From Malania oleifera (Eukaryota; Streptophyta; Magnoliopsida; Santalales; Ximeniaceae): a stretch of 64,000 nt of DNA. The position numbers and the translations under genes were made by a program. The DNA is taken from NCBI RefSeq assembly GCF_029873635.1, contig NC_080421.1, forward strand, positions 3,596,001 to 3,660,000. Reading direction: 5' to 3'. This document shows positions 24,597 through 35,008 of the stretch, piece by piece (within the stretch, counting starts at the first letter, position 1; each line of letters starts with the position of its first letter). Below the pieces are notes generated by a model. The model was given only the letters and a program-made list of their open reading frames with translations. It was not told where the DNA came from and made no database searches.

Positions 24597-24674
24597 CAAT
24601 GTCATAAGGAGACCTCTTAGTATATGAGGGCAGTTATCGCCCAAGTCAACCGCCCAACCAGAGCAATTAACGTC
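24597..24674. repeat. Piece similar to the Tat-like LTR at 26.5-26.9 kb
   Basis: The last 53 bases (24622-24674, TATGAGGGCAGTTATCGCC and onward to AACGTC) closely match 26562-26614, and the similarity fades upstream. It stops abruptly where similarity to an RRM gene begins at 24675. Best read as a fossil LTR fragment. Confidence 0.6.
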
Positions 24675-25025
24675 GTCCGATCCATCGCCGATCGAGATCC
24701 TACCCAGTTCAAACTCTTCATTCGTGGCCTTGGATGAGATACTACCATCAAGAACCTCAACAATCTCTTCTCCACCTACGGTGACCTCGAAGAAGCCGGC
24801 ACGATCCTTGGAAAGGCGACCTAGAAAAGTAAAGGGTACAGGTTTATTACATTCAAGCACGTCAATGGCGCTTTGCTCATGTTGAAGAAGCCAAGTAAGA
24901 AAATTGACGAACGAATAACCGAGACCTAGCTTGCGATATTGGGAAATTCTGAATCTAATGCGAATCTGACTACAATTGATGTTTCTATACGCAAGATTTA
25001 TGTAGCCAACGTGCATATTCTCAAG
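24675..25025 (+). pseudogene. UBA2-like RRM protein pseudogene fragment
   Basis: The plus strand reads DRDPTQFKLFIRGLG, then NLNNLFSTYGDLEEA, KSKGY, then [20 protein letters not shown] and IRKIYVANVH. This is the first RNA-recognition motif and the start of the second of plant UBP1-associated UBA2-type proteins, which bind RNA in the nucleus. The RNP2 (LFIRGL) and RNP1 regions are visible. At least three in-frame stops interrupt it: one at the expected Trp of GLGWDT, one at the Gly of KATGK and one at the Gln near TETQLA. No start codon or C-terminal part remains. No intron is seen, as expected of a processed copy, but a clear poly-A tail and target duplication are lacking. The opposite strand has a 152-codon open frame across the same bases, which I regard as a shadow. 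Confidence 0.8.
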
Positions 25026-25950
25026 GTATGATTTTTTCTCCATCATACAATAATAATTCTAAAAAATAAAAAATAAAAAACAAATAGATGCCACAGTTTC
25101 AATGCTTGAAGAGCTCCACCTTAATGGCTAATAATAATTAATAGGATGTTCAAGTTATTTAATTGATTGAACAATGACCTATACACCAAATGTATAGTGG
25201 GGTCATGACAGCTGCACTTCCAGTCAAATAAATAAAGCCAAACTTTGAAATTCCAATGGGTTGGCCAAATGCACCATGGGATCGGCAATAATGACTTTTG
25301 CACATTCATGTGCACTGAATAGTGTTCTGAACAGTGAATTTAAAATTGTAATTGGAAATTCGAGTTGAAATTGCAACGCACACTGAAATTGCACCATTGT
25401 AGCAACTGCAATCAATAAAACCTCGAACAGCAAAACCGAGCTCCTTAGTGACATTCTGTCGAACACTTGGAGCCTAATTAGCTGAACAATTCACACCATA
25501 ATCAAAACAAACAATAACAAAATCACCGTCGTCAATAATAGACATCTCGCAGATCTCAATCTCAAATTTCAATCTGCCACTACACTCACAACCCCATGTG
25601 CAAAAAATCCAACATGGGACTTATGGATCAATTGGGATACAATCGAATAATCTGAGTTTATAGACCCCACAAATGACACAGATGACACGAAAATAGTATG
25701 CGAAATCTATAACACAGTACACTCACCTACAGTTCCCTTTCTCGCAAATGATCGAACACTTGGCACATACACCTCCAAACCCTTTGAAACAAATTCATCC
25801 TGAACTGATTTAGAATCCTAACTTATATTGAAAATACCAGAACTCACATCTTTAACCCCAATGAAATCAAAACTGCAAGAACCTATCGAATTGAACAACC
25901 ATCCCGGTATCATAAATTACTAAAATGTTACTAAAGATATAGCCCAAGAG
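25026..25950. other. Region between UBA2 fragment and tandem repeat
   Basis: About 0.9 kb without a recognisable gene. It may be internal or 3' untranslated sequence of the decayed Tat-like element, but nothing here proves that. Confidence 0.35.
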
Positions 25951-26412
25951 ATGAGCACAACTTACTAGGCAAAGAAGAATCGACCCAACTGATAAGTAAC
26001 GCTCGTGAGGCTAGAAAACTGCCTAAAAAATGAGCACAACTCATTATGCAAGGAAGAATTGGCCTAACTGACGAGCAACGCTCGTAAGGTTAGAAGACTG
26101 CACAAAAAATGAGCACAACTCATTAGACAAAGAAGAACTAACCCAACTTATGAGCAACGCTCGTGAGGCCAGAAGACTGCCAAAAAATGAGCACAACTCA
26201 TTAGGCAAGAAAGAATCGACCCAACTAACGAGCAACGCTTATGAGACCGAAAGACTGTCCAAAAAATGAGCACAACTCATTAGGCAAAGAAGAATTGACC
26301 CAACTGACGAGTAACGCTTATGAGGCCTAGAAACAGCCCAAAACATGAGCACGACTCATTAGGCCAAAAACAGTAAAAAAGAAGAGCACGACTCATTAAG
26401 TCACAAGCAACC
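25951..26412. repeat. 79-bp tandem repeat, about 6 units
   Basis: Units start ATGAGCACAACTCATTAGGC and recur at about 25951, 26030, 26109, 26187, 26266 and 26345, with a final shortened piece near 26382. Each contains GAGCAACGCTCGTGAGG, which is itself a short inverted repeat. It lies directly upstream of a Tat-like LTR, where this retrotransposon lineage is known to carry tandem repeats in its 3' untranslated region. Confidence 0.85.
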
Positions 26413-26469
26413 CGAAATGCCTCAATAAGAGTTGCCCAACCAAAAAAAAAAATCCAACAACAACAATTT

Positions 26470-26940
26470 TTGAACTTTGGAAGTCAGCTTCAAAAATTTG
26501 AACCTAAGCAACTAATATACTCCAAATATATAACCTACCTAGAAGAGACCAAAGCACAGCATTATGAGGGCAGTTACCGCCTAAGTCAACCGTCCGACCG
26601 AAGCAATTGACGTCTGCCTTATAATAAACAAAGCGATTCATGCCAAAGAGGTAAAAGCCGGAGCAATTCACGCCCGCACCATAACTGGCCAATAAATGGC
26701 ATTACACCCTTAGGTAAACCTTCGTCACTATAAATAAGGTTTTAGAAAAGAGACTAAAGTATCTCATCCTAACACACTTTACTGTTGCATAAAAACCTCT
26801 CAAACCCATCCCTTACTTAAGTATCGGAGAGGTCCCTCGGAGTACACCCCGGGTCCTCCAAGCCACTTTTATTTGTCTTTTTTCAGGTGGTCGTGATCAA
26901 GGATCGATTCGTGAAGATTGTTCAATTTTTGGCTTTAACA
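26470..26940 (+). mobile_element. Tat-like Gypsy LTR remnant
   Basis: The right part has typical features of this LTR type: CACTATAAATAAGG (TATA region, about 26729), CTTACTTAAGTATCGGAGAG, CCCCGGGTCCTCC, CAGGTGGTCGTGATCAAGG and a terminus GGCTTTAACA at 26940. A relative in reverse orientation lies at 28454-29860. The left boundary is uncertain; about 26470 is a guess. The host element is decayed, with no recognisable gag or pol nearby. Confidence 0.6.
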
Positions 26941-27370
26941 TATTTAAAAACACATAACTTAGTGCATTTTCAAAAATTTAAGGAGTTTTAATAAATTTTA
27001 TGCAGAATTATGTATAAAGATCAACCATCCCTTAAGGAACATTTTAATGATTAAAGTTTCAAACTTTTATGTTAAGTGTATGATGTTTCAATGCCTGAAA
27101 GAAAGGTTATCTCCCATTATATAATAGGTTAAAAAAATTTAATATTTATCGAAATAGAATTCATGACCACATCTAAATAGTTGAATATGGTATAAGATTT
27201 TTATTAATCAATCCCATTGACGTTCGAATCGACTTATTCATTTAACAAATTAGCGAATTAAAAAATTTAGATTCATATTATTCTATTTATTCTAACAATG
27301 ACCAAAACTTAATATCATATAATAATAACAACAAAGTTGTTTCAAGACATAAAAATTTTTCCCCCTTAAT
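26941..27370. other. Intergenic, AT-rich
   Basis: About 430 bp of AT-rich DNA with no gene or repeat that I can name. Confidence 0.5.
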
Positions 27371-28281
27371 TAGGGGGTGGCAAAATAGGTTGAAAGAGGG
27401 GTGAGCACAATTCAGGGATACCCAAATTAATTGAATTAACCAACCGAAATTGGTTAGTTCGGTTGGGTTAAGAACACGGGATTGGTCAGCTCGGTTATGG
27501 TTTTACAAAGTTTGATTAATCAGTTCAGTTAAGAGGAATGTTAATTCTGTTAACCAAAATAATCGATTTAATAATTAATTAAAATTTAAATATAAATTAG
27601 AATATGTTAATTTGTTAATATGTTAATTAGTATATATTAATTTGTTAATGTGTTAATTAGTATTTGGTAAAAAAATCTACAATTATACACATAATGTTTT
27701 TATTAATTAATTTCAAATTAATTTGATTAAATTCGATTAACCGAATTACCCGAAAAGGTAATTCGGTCGAGTTTGATTCGGTTTAGCCCCTCTATTCGGT
27801 CGATTCGATTAACAATTCTCATTAATCGAAAATTTTGGTTAATTCAGTTAATTGACCGAATTCGGCCAAACCGACCGTTTGTTCACCCCTATGTTGAAAC
27901 CCGAAGGGTGACCCGTGACCGGCCCGTTTAAATCGGGTTTGGGTTTAATACAAGCTGACTCATTTATAAATGGGTCAACCCGGACCCAACTCATTTATTA
28001 AGCGGGTTAGGCGGGTTTGGGTCGGATCACTTGCCAGTTTAAAAATAAAATGATGAGTATTTTTTTGTTTTTTAAATATCATTTTATATGAAATGTTTAA
28101 AATTTTTAGAATAAATAAATTATATTTTTAAATGCGTGATCTGTTTATTTAATGGGCAAGTTTGGGGTTTACATAGTAGTCACCAGTTAATAAACGAATC
28201 AACTTGAACCCGAATCCATTTAATCCCGACCCGTTTATGACCCGCCTAAACCTGCTCTGTTAACCCGTTTTGCCACCCCTA
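27371..28281. mobile_element. hAT-type MITE (outer), interrupted
   Basis: Terminal inverted repeats TAGGGGGTGGCAAAA (left) and TTTTGCCACCCCTA (right, 28268-28281). An 8-bp target duplication with 7 of 8 matching bases flanks it: CCCTTAAT at 27363-27370 and CCCTTATT at 28282-28289. Inside, the sequence is rich in GGGTT/AACCC words. A second MITE (27396-27891) is inserted near its left end, so its own length is about 410 bp. No transposase. Confidence 0.8.
27396..27891. mobile_element. hAT-type MITE (inner)
   Basis: A 496-bp element with ends GAGGGGTGAGCAC and TGTTCACCCCTA. Flanking 8-bp duplication matches at 7 of 8 bases (GGTTGAAA at 27388-27395, TGTTGAAA at 27892-27899). The interior is full of TTAACCGAATTAACCGA-like words, as in the larger element at 28644-29787. 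It sits inside the outer MITE, so it arrived later. Confidence 0.8.
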
Positions 28282-28324
28282 CCCTTATTCCTTCAAGCAC
28301 TAGATATGTCATATTAGGATTTAT

Positions 28325-28452
28325 TATTAAATATTTATTTTATAACTAATTTTTATTATAATTTTCAATTGTAACTCCAAATAAGTATATCAAATTGTTT
28401 ATGTTATTCTAAATAAAATCATACATAATTTAAATAAATATCATATCTAGAT
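28325..28452. repeat. 125-bp direct repeat, left copy
   Basis: Similar in the same orientation to 30053-30180: both read TATAACTAATTTTTA, then CAAATTGTTTATGTTATTC and AATAAAATCATAC. The two copies flank the Tat-like LTR and hAT nest. Confidence 0.75.
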
Positions 28453-28643
28453 TTGTTACTGCCAAAAATCAAATGACCTTTGTAAAGCGTTCCTTCATCG
28501 TGACCACCTAAAAAGAATCAAGTAATAATGACTTGGAGAATTCAAAGTATACTCTGGGGATCATTCCGATGCTTAAGTAAGAGACTAATGGAAGGTTATG
28601 AATTGCAACAGTAGAAAGAAGTAGAAATGAGTATGATGCTTAC

Positions 28644-29787
28644 TAGGGGTGAGCAAATGGTCAGTTCAGCCAATTTTTGTTAATTAACCGAATTAATCGA
28701 AATTTTCGGTTAAAGAACACTATTAACCAAACCGACTGAACTGTTGGGCCTCACCGAACCGATACCAGACCGAATTTTTTTTTCGGGTAATTCGGTTAAC
28801 TGAATTTAACCGAAATTAACGATGCAGACCAAGAGGAGGCAGGTGCAGTATTAGAATAGCAGACATTGACAGAATTATTTTCTTCCAAGCTAGTGGGTTC
28901 TTTCATTTGGGACCCAAAATTTGAATTGAGCTCGTTGAGTTGCATGCACAACTAGAGTGAAGAAGGTTTCAGGACCCCGCCGATGGACGACGATCTCATG
29001 TCTAGGAATTGTTTGGGCTTGGCGGCAGAGGAACCATTGTTGGGCACTCTGTTTTTATTTAAATTTTTTTATTTTGTCTAAAAAAAATTGGCACTCGGTA
29101 GGTGAAGGGAGATGATTGTGTGCACACATTGTTTATAAGAACAGGGGACATCATGGGGGCTAGCACGAGCGCCAAAATTAGTTGGCGCTCTTCGACGACA
29201 ACAGCACGGCGGTGGAGATGTCGGATTTGGAGGCGTGGGGCGGGCTGATGGGCCTAAACCACGACTACTTCGAGCGCGGCAACCTCAACATCTTCAGCAG
29301 GAGAGGGGATTGCCTCACCGAACTGGCTTGCAAGATGCGCCTGACGTTGGACGGCTCTGGCCTGCTTCCAGGTTGGTATTGCAGTCACTTAGAGGTAACT
29401 ACCACAGGAAGCAACATCATGTCATCAATGTCGCTCTGTCTCATCATGGGGATGAAATTCTGCTTGTTGTTGGAGGCGGTGATGGCGTTCTAGCGCAGAA
29501 GAATGCCCAGAGGTAGAGCGACGTGGTCCACTAGCTCTGCCTTTTTTCCCTATCCCACCTACGCCTTTAACGAATTAACATATACTAATTTATATTTAAA
29601 ATTTAATTAGTTATTAAATCAGTTAATCGGTTAACCGAATTAATATTTTCTATTAACCGAACTGAAACCCGATTCACCGAAATGTTGGAAGACATAACCG
29701 AACCGACCGAATTAACCGAATCGAACCGACAAATTTCAGTCGGTTAATTTAGTTAATTCGGTTTTACCCAAATTATGCTCACCCCTA
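28644..29787. mobile_element. Non-autonomous hAT element carrying host gene sequence
   Basis: Perfect 12-bp terminal inverted repeats TAGGGGTGAGCA and an exact 8-bp target duplication ATGCTTAC (28636-28643 and 29788-29795) identify a hAT superfamily element of 1144 bp. Both ends carry TTAACCGAATTAACCGA-like words shared with the 496-bp MITE at 27396. The middle (about 28826-29560) is different: GC-rich, codon-like DNA that includes part of a PLAT/LH2-domain gene (29111-29420). No transposase is encoded, so it would depend on a partner. This is the hAT counterpart of a gene-capturing Pack-type transposon. Termini and target duplication still match perfectly, so it is likely young. Confidence 0.88.
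29111..29420 (+). pseudogene. Captured PLAT/LH2-domain protein fragment
   Basis: The plus strand reads DDCVHTLFIRTGDIMGASTS, then after one frameshift near 29180 ALFDDNSTAVEMSDLEAWGG, LMGLNHDYFERGNLNIFSRR, GDCLTELACKMRLTLDGSG and LPGWYCSHLEVTTTGS. This is the core of the plant PLAT-plant-stress domain family, ER-associated proteins involved in abiotic stress responses (WGGLMGPxYDYFERGNLDIF and GWYxxYVEVTTTG are family hallmarks). The signal peptide and start are absent and the C-terminal end diverges after the TTTGS motif. It lies inside the hAT element at 28644-29787. I judge it a non-functional captured piece, although transcription cannot be excluded. Confidence 0.85.
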
Positions 29788-30052
29788 ATGCTTACCTCCT
29801 CTCCAAGTTTCTTTTTATAATGATGGAGGTTGACACTCCATCAATTCGGCATTGATGGACATTATTGTGCTTGTGGGGGGGTTATAGAGGTTTTATAGAC
29901 ATTTATTTTGAGGTTTCAAGTATAATTTTGTAATCATTTCCTTTCATAAATGTGTGTACATTAAAATTTGTACACCGGTTATGTAAAGAAGTTTAATGAT
30001 GATTTCGTAACCATTTTTTATTTTGAGTAAGGATATTTTGGATATATCATGA

Positions 30053-30180
30053 TTTATCATTAAAATTTGCATTTATAACTAATTTTTACTATAATTTTCA
30101 ACTGTAATTCAAAATAAGTATATCAAATTGTTTATGTTATTCTAAATAAAATCATACCTAATGTAAATAAATATCACTAA
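30053..30180. repeat. 125-bp direct repeat, right copy
   Basis: Partner of 28325-28452, in the same orientation, about 1.7 kb away. Confidence 0.75.
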
Positions 30181-33100
30181 AATTTTAAATAAGTTTGCTA
30201 ACTCGTGAACTTAAAAATAATCTTATGCTTAAAATATATATATATTTTCTAATTATTTATACCTAAGTAGGAAATCTCCAAAAGTTCATATCAATAACTA
30301 AGAAAAGATAAACTATTTTTAAATAATAATTCATCTCTTTCATTATTCTTAAAAAATCTCAATTTTAAAGTTTATAAACTATAGGTAGCTTATAATTTAA
30401 TATAATAATTTTAAATTTTAAATTCTTCCCATGATTTCTCAATCATCTCCAAAAGAACAATTCATTTTGGAATGTATGTAATTATTTTTGTTGACCGCAA
30501 ATAGTCAACTTAGGCTATACAAGAGAGTAGATAAGAATGAATTGATTTGTGGGTCTCTATCTCTTTTAATAAATCATTCAATTGAGTATGACAAAGGGTC
30601 ACACGATGAGACCCACAACCGCCAACAAAATGGTTCTGTAAATGGTTTACTAGTGAGTCAAACAAACAAACAAACAAAAATTATCTTGAAGTACAAACAG
30701 TGTCCAAATCTTTTCTTTTAGATTAGGACAAAATATTTTTTTTAAAATGGATTCAACCAAAATAGATAAAATTGCCTTAAAAAAATTGTTGCTTTTTTTT
30801 TTTTTAGTTATTTCAAAAGGAGGGCGGCACCTTCATTTATTTATTGATATACTATTACTTCTGACAGAAGAATACCGTGATTACAAGATAAGAATTGAGA
30901 TATTACAGATAAAAAAATTAAAGGCATCTCAAAAATAATACTAACAACCAATTAAAATAGGACTACAAATCCAAACAAAGCTAAATAAGAAACAAATCTA
31001 AACAGGCCTATCAAAACTAAAAAATAATAAAATAAACTAGAATAAAAAAATCTAAAAATCTAAACCAACCAAACAAAAATCGAGAGGTTGATCTAATGAC
31101 GAAAAGAAAAGAAGTGAGACCCAACCTATCAATTCAAAGGATATCTTTTAAAGAATTAAAAAAATTGTTGCTTCTAAAGGCATTGTGAGACATTTAAGAT
31201 TTTTCAACTAAATAATAATTTAATTTCTAAGACCCCTTTTGGAACTTGGGAAATCTTAGGAAAAGGAAAGGAAAATATGAAGTAATTTACTTTTTATGTT
31301 TGGTTATCAATAAGAAAAAAACAAAAAATATTCAAAATCAAAGAAAAAAAATATGATTTTAATTGATTTTTCTTAATTTCCAACCATATAAAATAAAATT
31401 TATTTTTAGTAGTATTTGGTATAAAGAAAAAATAAAGTGGAAAATAAATTTATTTCTTACTTTTCTTTTCCTTTTCTTTTACCAATCAAAATCTTTGGTT
31501 CAAACCAACCTTGAAAGATAAATGCTCAAAATAAAATCACAAACGTTATATATTTTACACCTATTATGTCTATAAAAGTACAAATAATGAAAAAAAAAAT
31601 TTGTAGATAAAAGTATAACAATTTTTTTTTTTCATAAAATTATTTCAGCTAAAAATAGATAAATTCACATTTAAAAACTTGTTTTTGAATTCTTCTCTAA
31701 CATCTTCTAATATTTTTTAATGACCCGAAACACCAGCCTTGAATGAACCCTGCCTCATACATCTTCTAATATTATTTTAAAATATATCGTATTGTTATGA
31801 TAAAAATAATAATTTAACTTTTAAAGGATAAATTTTAAGAATAAAATCACGAACAAAAAAGTACCTTTTAAGTAATAAAAGTCAAATTTGTTTAAAATTT
31901 TAAGACTTCACTAATCAATTATTATTGTAAATTATGGAATAACATATTTCATTCAATCCAAACTTGTATAAAAGTGTCATGGCTGTATTTTGTATTTTAC
32001 ATTTTCAAAGAAAATATAAATTTTTATCTTTGATTATTAATTATTACATTAATTATAAATTTAATTATGAAAAGAATTCTTATAAATTTATTAGCGTACT
32101 TAATTTTTTAAGATTTTATTTTTAAAAATATAATTTTAATATTATATATTATGAATACCATATTTCATTTATAGCAAACTTGTATAGAAGTGTCATGGTT
32201 GTATTTTGTATGTCACATTTTCAAAAAAATCTAAAGCATATTAAGAGCTATATGAATACACTAATCAAGATATAATTAATTTATTCATTGTACATCACAT
32301 ACAGATATAAAGAATAAATTATTATTTTGTAATCAAAATTCAAGTACACCGGTGCATATTTATTTAGATTTTTAAAAGAAAACCTAATTTAAAATGTTTC
32401 CATATTAGATAGCCTTAATAATAGAAGGCATAGAAATGGAAGTGGAGCTAAAATAAAATGTATTCTTTATCATTTTGAAATTAAGATTTCAACTTAAAAA
32501 AAAATACAATTTTTTTGGGTATATTCTAGGGATATAGGATTATTCCATTATTGCTCATTGTAAAATATTCAAATTCGACTTGATTTAAAAATATTTAGCT
32601 TGAAACTCGACTCGAATTCGATCAATTTCATAATTGCAAAACACAAATTCGACTTGCCGGTAAGTTTATAAAGTCGAGCTTGACTCAATTAACCTCAACT
32701 CGATTATAAATTAATATTAAATACATATATAAATATATATAATGTATATATAATACTAAATATAATTATACAATACATGTAATATAAAATTAATAAAATT
32801 AAAAAGTTTGAAACTCGATTCAAGTATTATTACTAAGTTTGAACTCGATTCTTGAATCGAGTTGAGTTAGGGGACGAACCAAGTTTGAGTAACTCACAAG
32901 TAAGCCTAACTCATTTACATACTCTATTAAATAAAGTTATTTCATAAATTATAGAAATAATCATACAAAATAGTTTAATTAAGATATTTTTTTTCAAAGG
33001 CTCTCAAATAAAATATGATTTTGTTTGAAATACACAATTGTAATTGAGGCTTGCAAAGATAATGTACAATCATCTCTATTTTTCTCTCAATATTGGAATG

Positions 33101-33866
33101 GTATTATTGCTTTTTTTTTTTTCTCTAAATAAAAAAAATTCAATGATAAGATTTTTATTGAATGGCACATATTCTAAATTGAATGCAATAACACAATCTT
33201 AAAAGACCAATATTGTTTTTATTTTTTTGTTTTTGTGGTTTTGCAATTTCTTAAAATGGGAAAAATCCGTTTGAAACCTTCGAGGCTTATTTTCTTTGAC
33301 GGTTAAAATATAAATCAAAATTTTCATTATAAAGTAGTGTTCGATATAGATAATGGTCTTCATCTATTTTTCTCTTATTTATAGTTTTGATCTAAAACTT
33401 TCAAGAAAGCTTTGAATTCCTTGGTTTTAGGGCTCTTGTTCTAATATTGGTGGTTGTACGATCTATCAATATTCATAAAATATTACATCAAAAACTCGTC
33501 AATCATCATCTTGATTGTTCAAGATTATAACTTCATATCATATTGTCTGAAACCATAAGCAAATATGTTCACAGTTATATTTTATGAATCTCAGTTGAAA
33601 ATTCAAGAGATAGACATGCGATGGAAATTCATTAATTGGACAACTGTAAAAGGTCCAAAGTGCGGTGCCCAAGATTAATGACTTAGAGTTTTAATAAGCA
33701 CATTAAGGTTACATTTGGCTCATAGAATAGTGATTTTTTGAAATAAAATGAAATATAATGAGAAATTTGTAAATAGAGTAATGACTATTTATTGTATATT
33801 TCTTATTTATTTCATCATTTAACATATAATAAGAAAGGGATAAACAATCCCCATAGTTAAATTTGG

Positions 33867-34132
33867 GAATAGTTATTCCATATCTATTTCTTGTTCTAAT
33901 TTATAAAAAAAAAAAAAAAATACTTTATTATTTATTTTATGATAACAATATAATTTTTTGTTTAAATGATTGTAACCTGTTATAATTAATTTACTCTTTA
34001 TTGAGAATAGTTATTCCATATCTATTTCTCGTTCTAACTTATAAAAAAAAATTACTTTATTATTTATTTTATGATAACAATATAATTTTTTGTTTAAATG
34101 ATTATAACTTGTTATAATTAATTTACTCTTAA
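33867..34132. repeat. Tandem duplication, two units with period 138 bp
   Basis: Unit begins GAATAGTTATTCCATATCTA at 33867 and again at 34005. The copies differ mainly in the length of an A-run and a few bases. Confidence 0.88.
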
Positions 34133-34291
34133 GAATCATGCCTGAGACGTTCTCGTAATTAAAACATCAAATTTCTGTAGAGGTATTATGTTAGACAAAC
34201 AAATGATAAATAACACCATAAAATAAAGGTTGACAACAAGACTAGAACACATGACCTCCTAGTAACAAGAGTTTTGATACCTTGTAGATCA

Positions 34292-34345
34292 CCACTTTAC
34301 CTAAAAGTTTAAACTATTAGGTTGTGGGTCAACAATATATATCAT
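34292..34345. repeat. Short repeat shared with HPR1 intron 10
   Basis: CCACTTTACCTAAAAGTTTA to ATATATATCAT matches 36797-36850 (CCACTTTACCTAAAAACTTA and onward). Just upstream, the minus strand reads AAGGTATCAAAACTCTTG and AGGAGGTCATGTGTTCTAG, faintly like a tRNA head. Confidence 0.5.
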
Positions 34346-35008
34346 TGTTGAGAATTTCACTTATGAGTTTGTCCCACATAGGAAAATTTGAGTGGATGAT
34401 GGGTGCTCATATACATAGTTCGACCTAAGACTCACTAGGCTTAAGTTTTTGGGTCAAGTTGGTGTTCTGTATGTGTATCAAAGTCTACCCATGGGATCCT
34501 CCGATCTTAACAAATGGTATCAGAGCCGACAATTTGTAACTCTGGGTGAGCAATATTGTAAAAAGTCAAGACGTGAAGTTAATTCTCCTGACGTGCTAAC
34601 AGTTGGAAGACCAAGTGTGTGGCTGTGGTTAATAAGAATCATCTAGGCTGGAGATGAATCCGAATAGGGTCAAGTCATAAGAGGTAGGATTGGTTCGGAG
34701 GCACGTGGAATGCAATCCGACGCACGTAAGGTGCTTGTGGTAAGGGCCACTTGAACAACTGTTAGAGAATTGAGCTTACTCCCAGAAGGGAGACAATTTC
34801 TGTCAAGGGGGAGAAATTTAAAATCACAAGTGAGGGGGAGATTGTTGAGAATTCTACTTGTGAGTTTGTCCCACATTGGAAAATTTGAGTGAATGATGGG
34901 TGCTTATATACATGGTTGAACGCAAGACCCAATAGGTTTAAGCTTTTGGGTCAAGTTGGTGTTCTGTATATGTATCAGAGCCTACCCATAGCTCCTCCGA
35001 TCCTAACA
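34346..35008 (+). mobile_element. TRIM (miniature LTR retrotransposon)
   Basis: Two terminal repeats of about 167 bp, 34346-34512 and 34843-35008, both starting TGTTGAGAATT and ending CCTAACA or close to it, with TTTGTCCCACAT inside. Directly after the first is a primer-binding site TGGTATCAGAGCC (34516), matching initiator methionine tRNA. Directly before the second is a purine tract AGTGAGGGGGAGAT. The roughly 330-bp interior has no coding capacity, as usual for TRIMs. No matching target duplication was found, so the flanks have changed or the element recombined. Confidence 0.85.

Larger units (their letters stand above)
28454..29860 (-). mobile_element. Tat-like Gypsy LTR remnant, reverse, interrupted by a hAT element
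   Basis: On the minus strand the terminus GGCAGTAACA is at 28454. Upstream on that strand are CTTACTTAAGCATCGGAATG, CTACTGTTGCAATTC and, beyond the hAT insert, CATCATTATAAAAAG at about 29820. The same words occur in the same order in the LTR at 26470-26940. The 1144-bp hAT element at 28644-29787 split it between its TATA region and its R/U5 part. The far end is not defined. Confidence 0.65.
29861..34291. other. Long AT-rich intergenic region
   Basis: About 4.4 kb without a supported gene. It contains the right 125-bp repeat copy (30053-30180), a diverged direct repeat of about 80 bp (near 31933 and 32148), a stretch of CTCGA/TTCGA words near 32570-32900 that looks like an old repeat, and the 138-bp tandem duplication at 33867-34132. 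Confidence 0.6.

Noticed and set aside
24588-25046. 152-codon open frame on the minus strand
   Set aside because: It is the mirror of the UBA2-like RRM pseudogene on the plus strand; its own translation shows no known domain.
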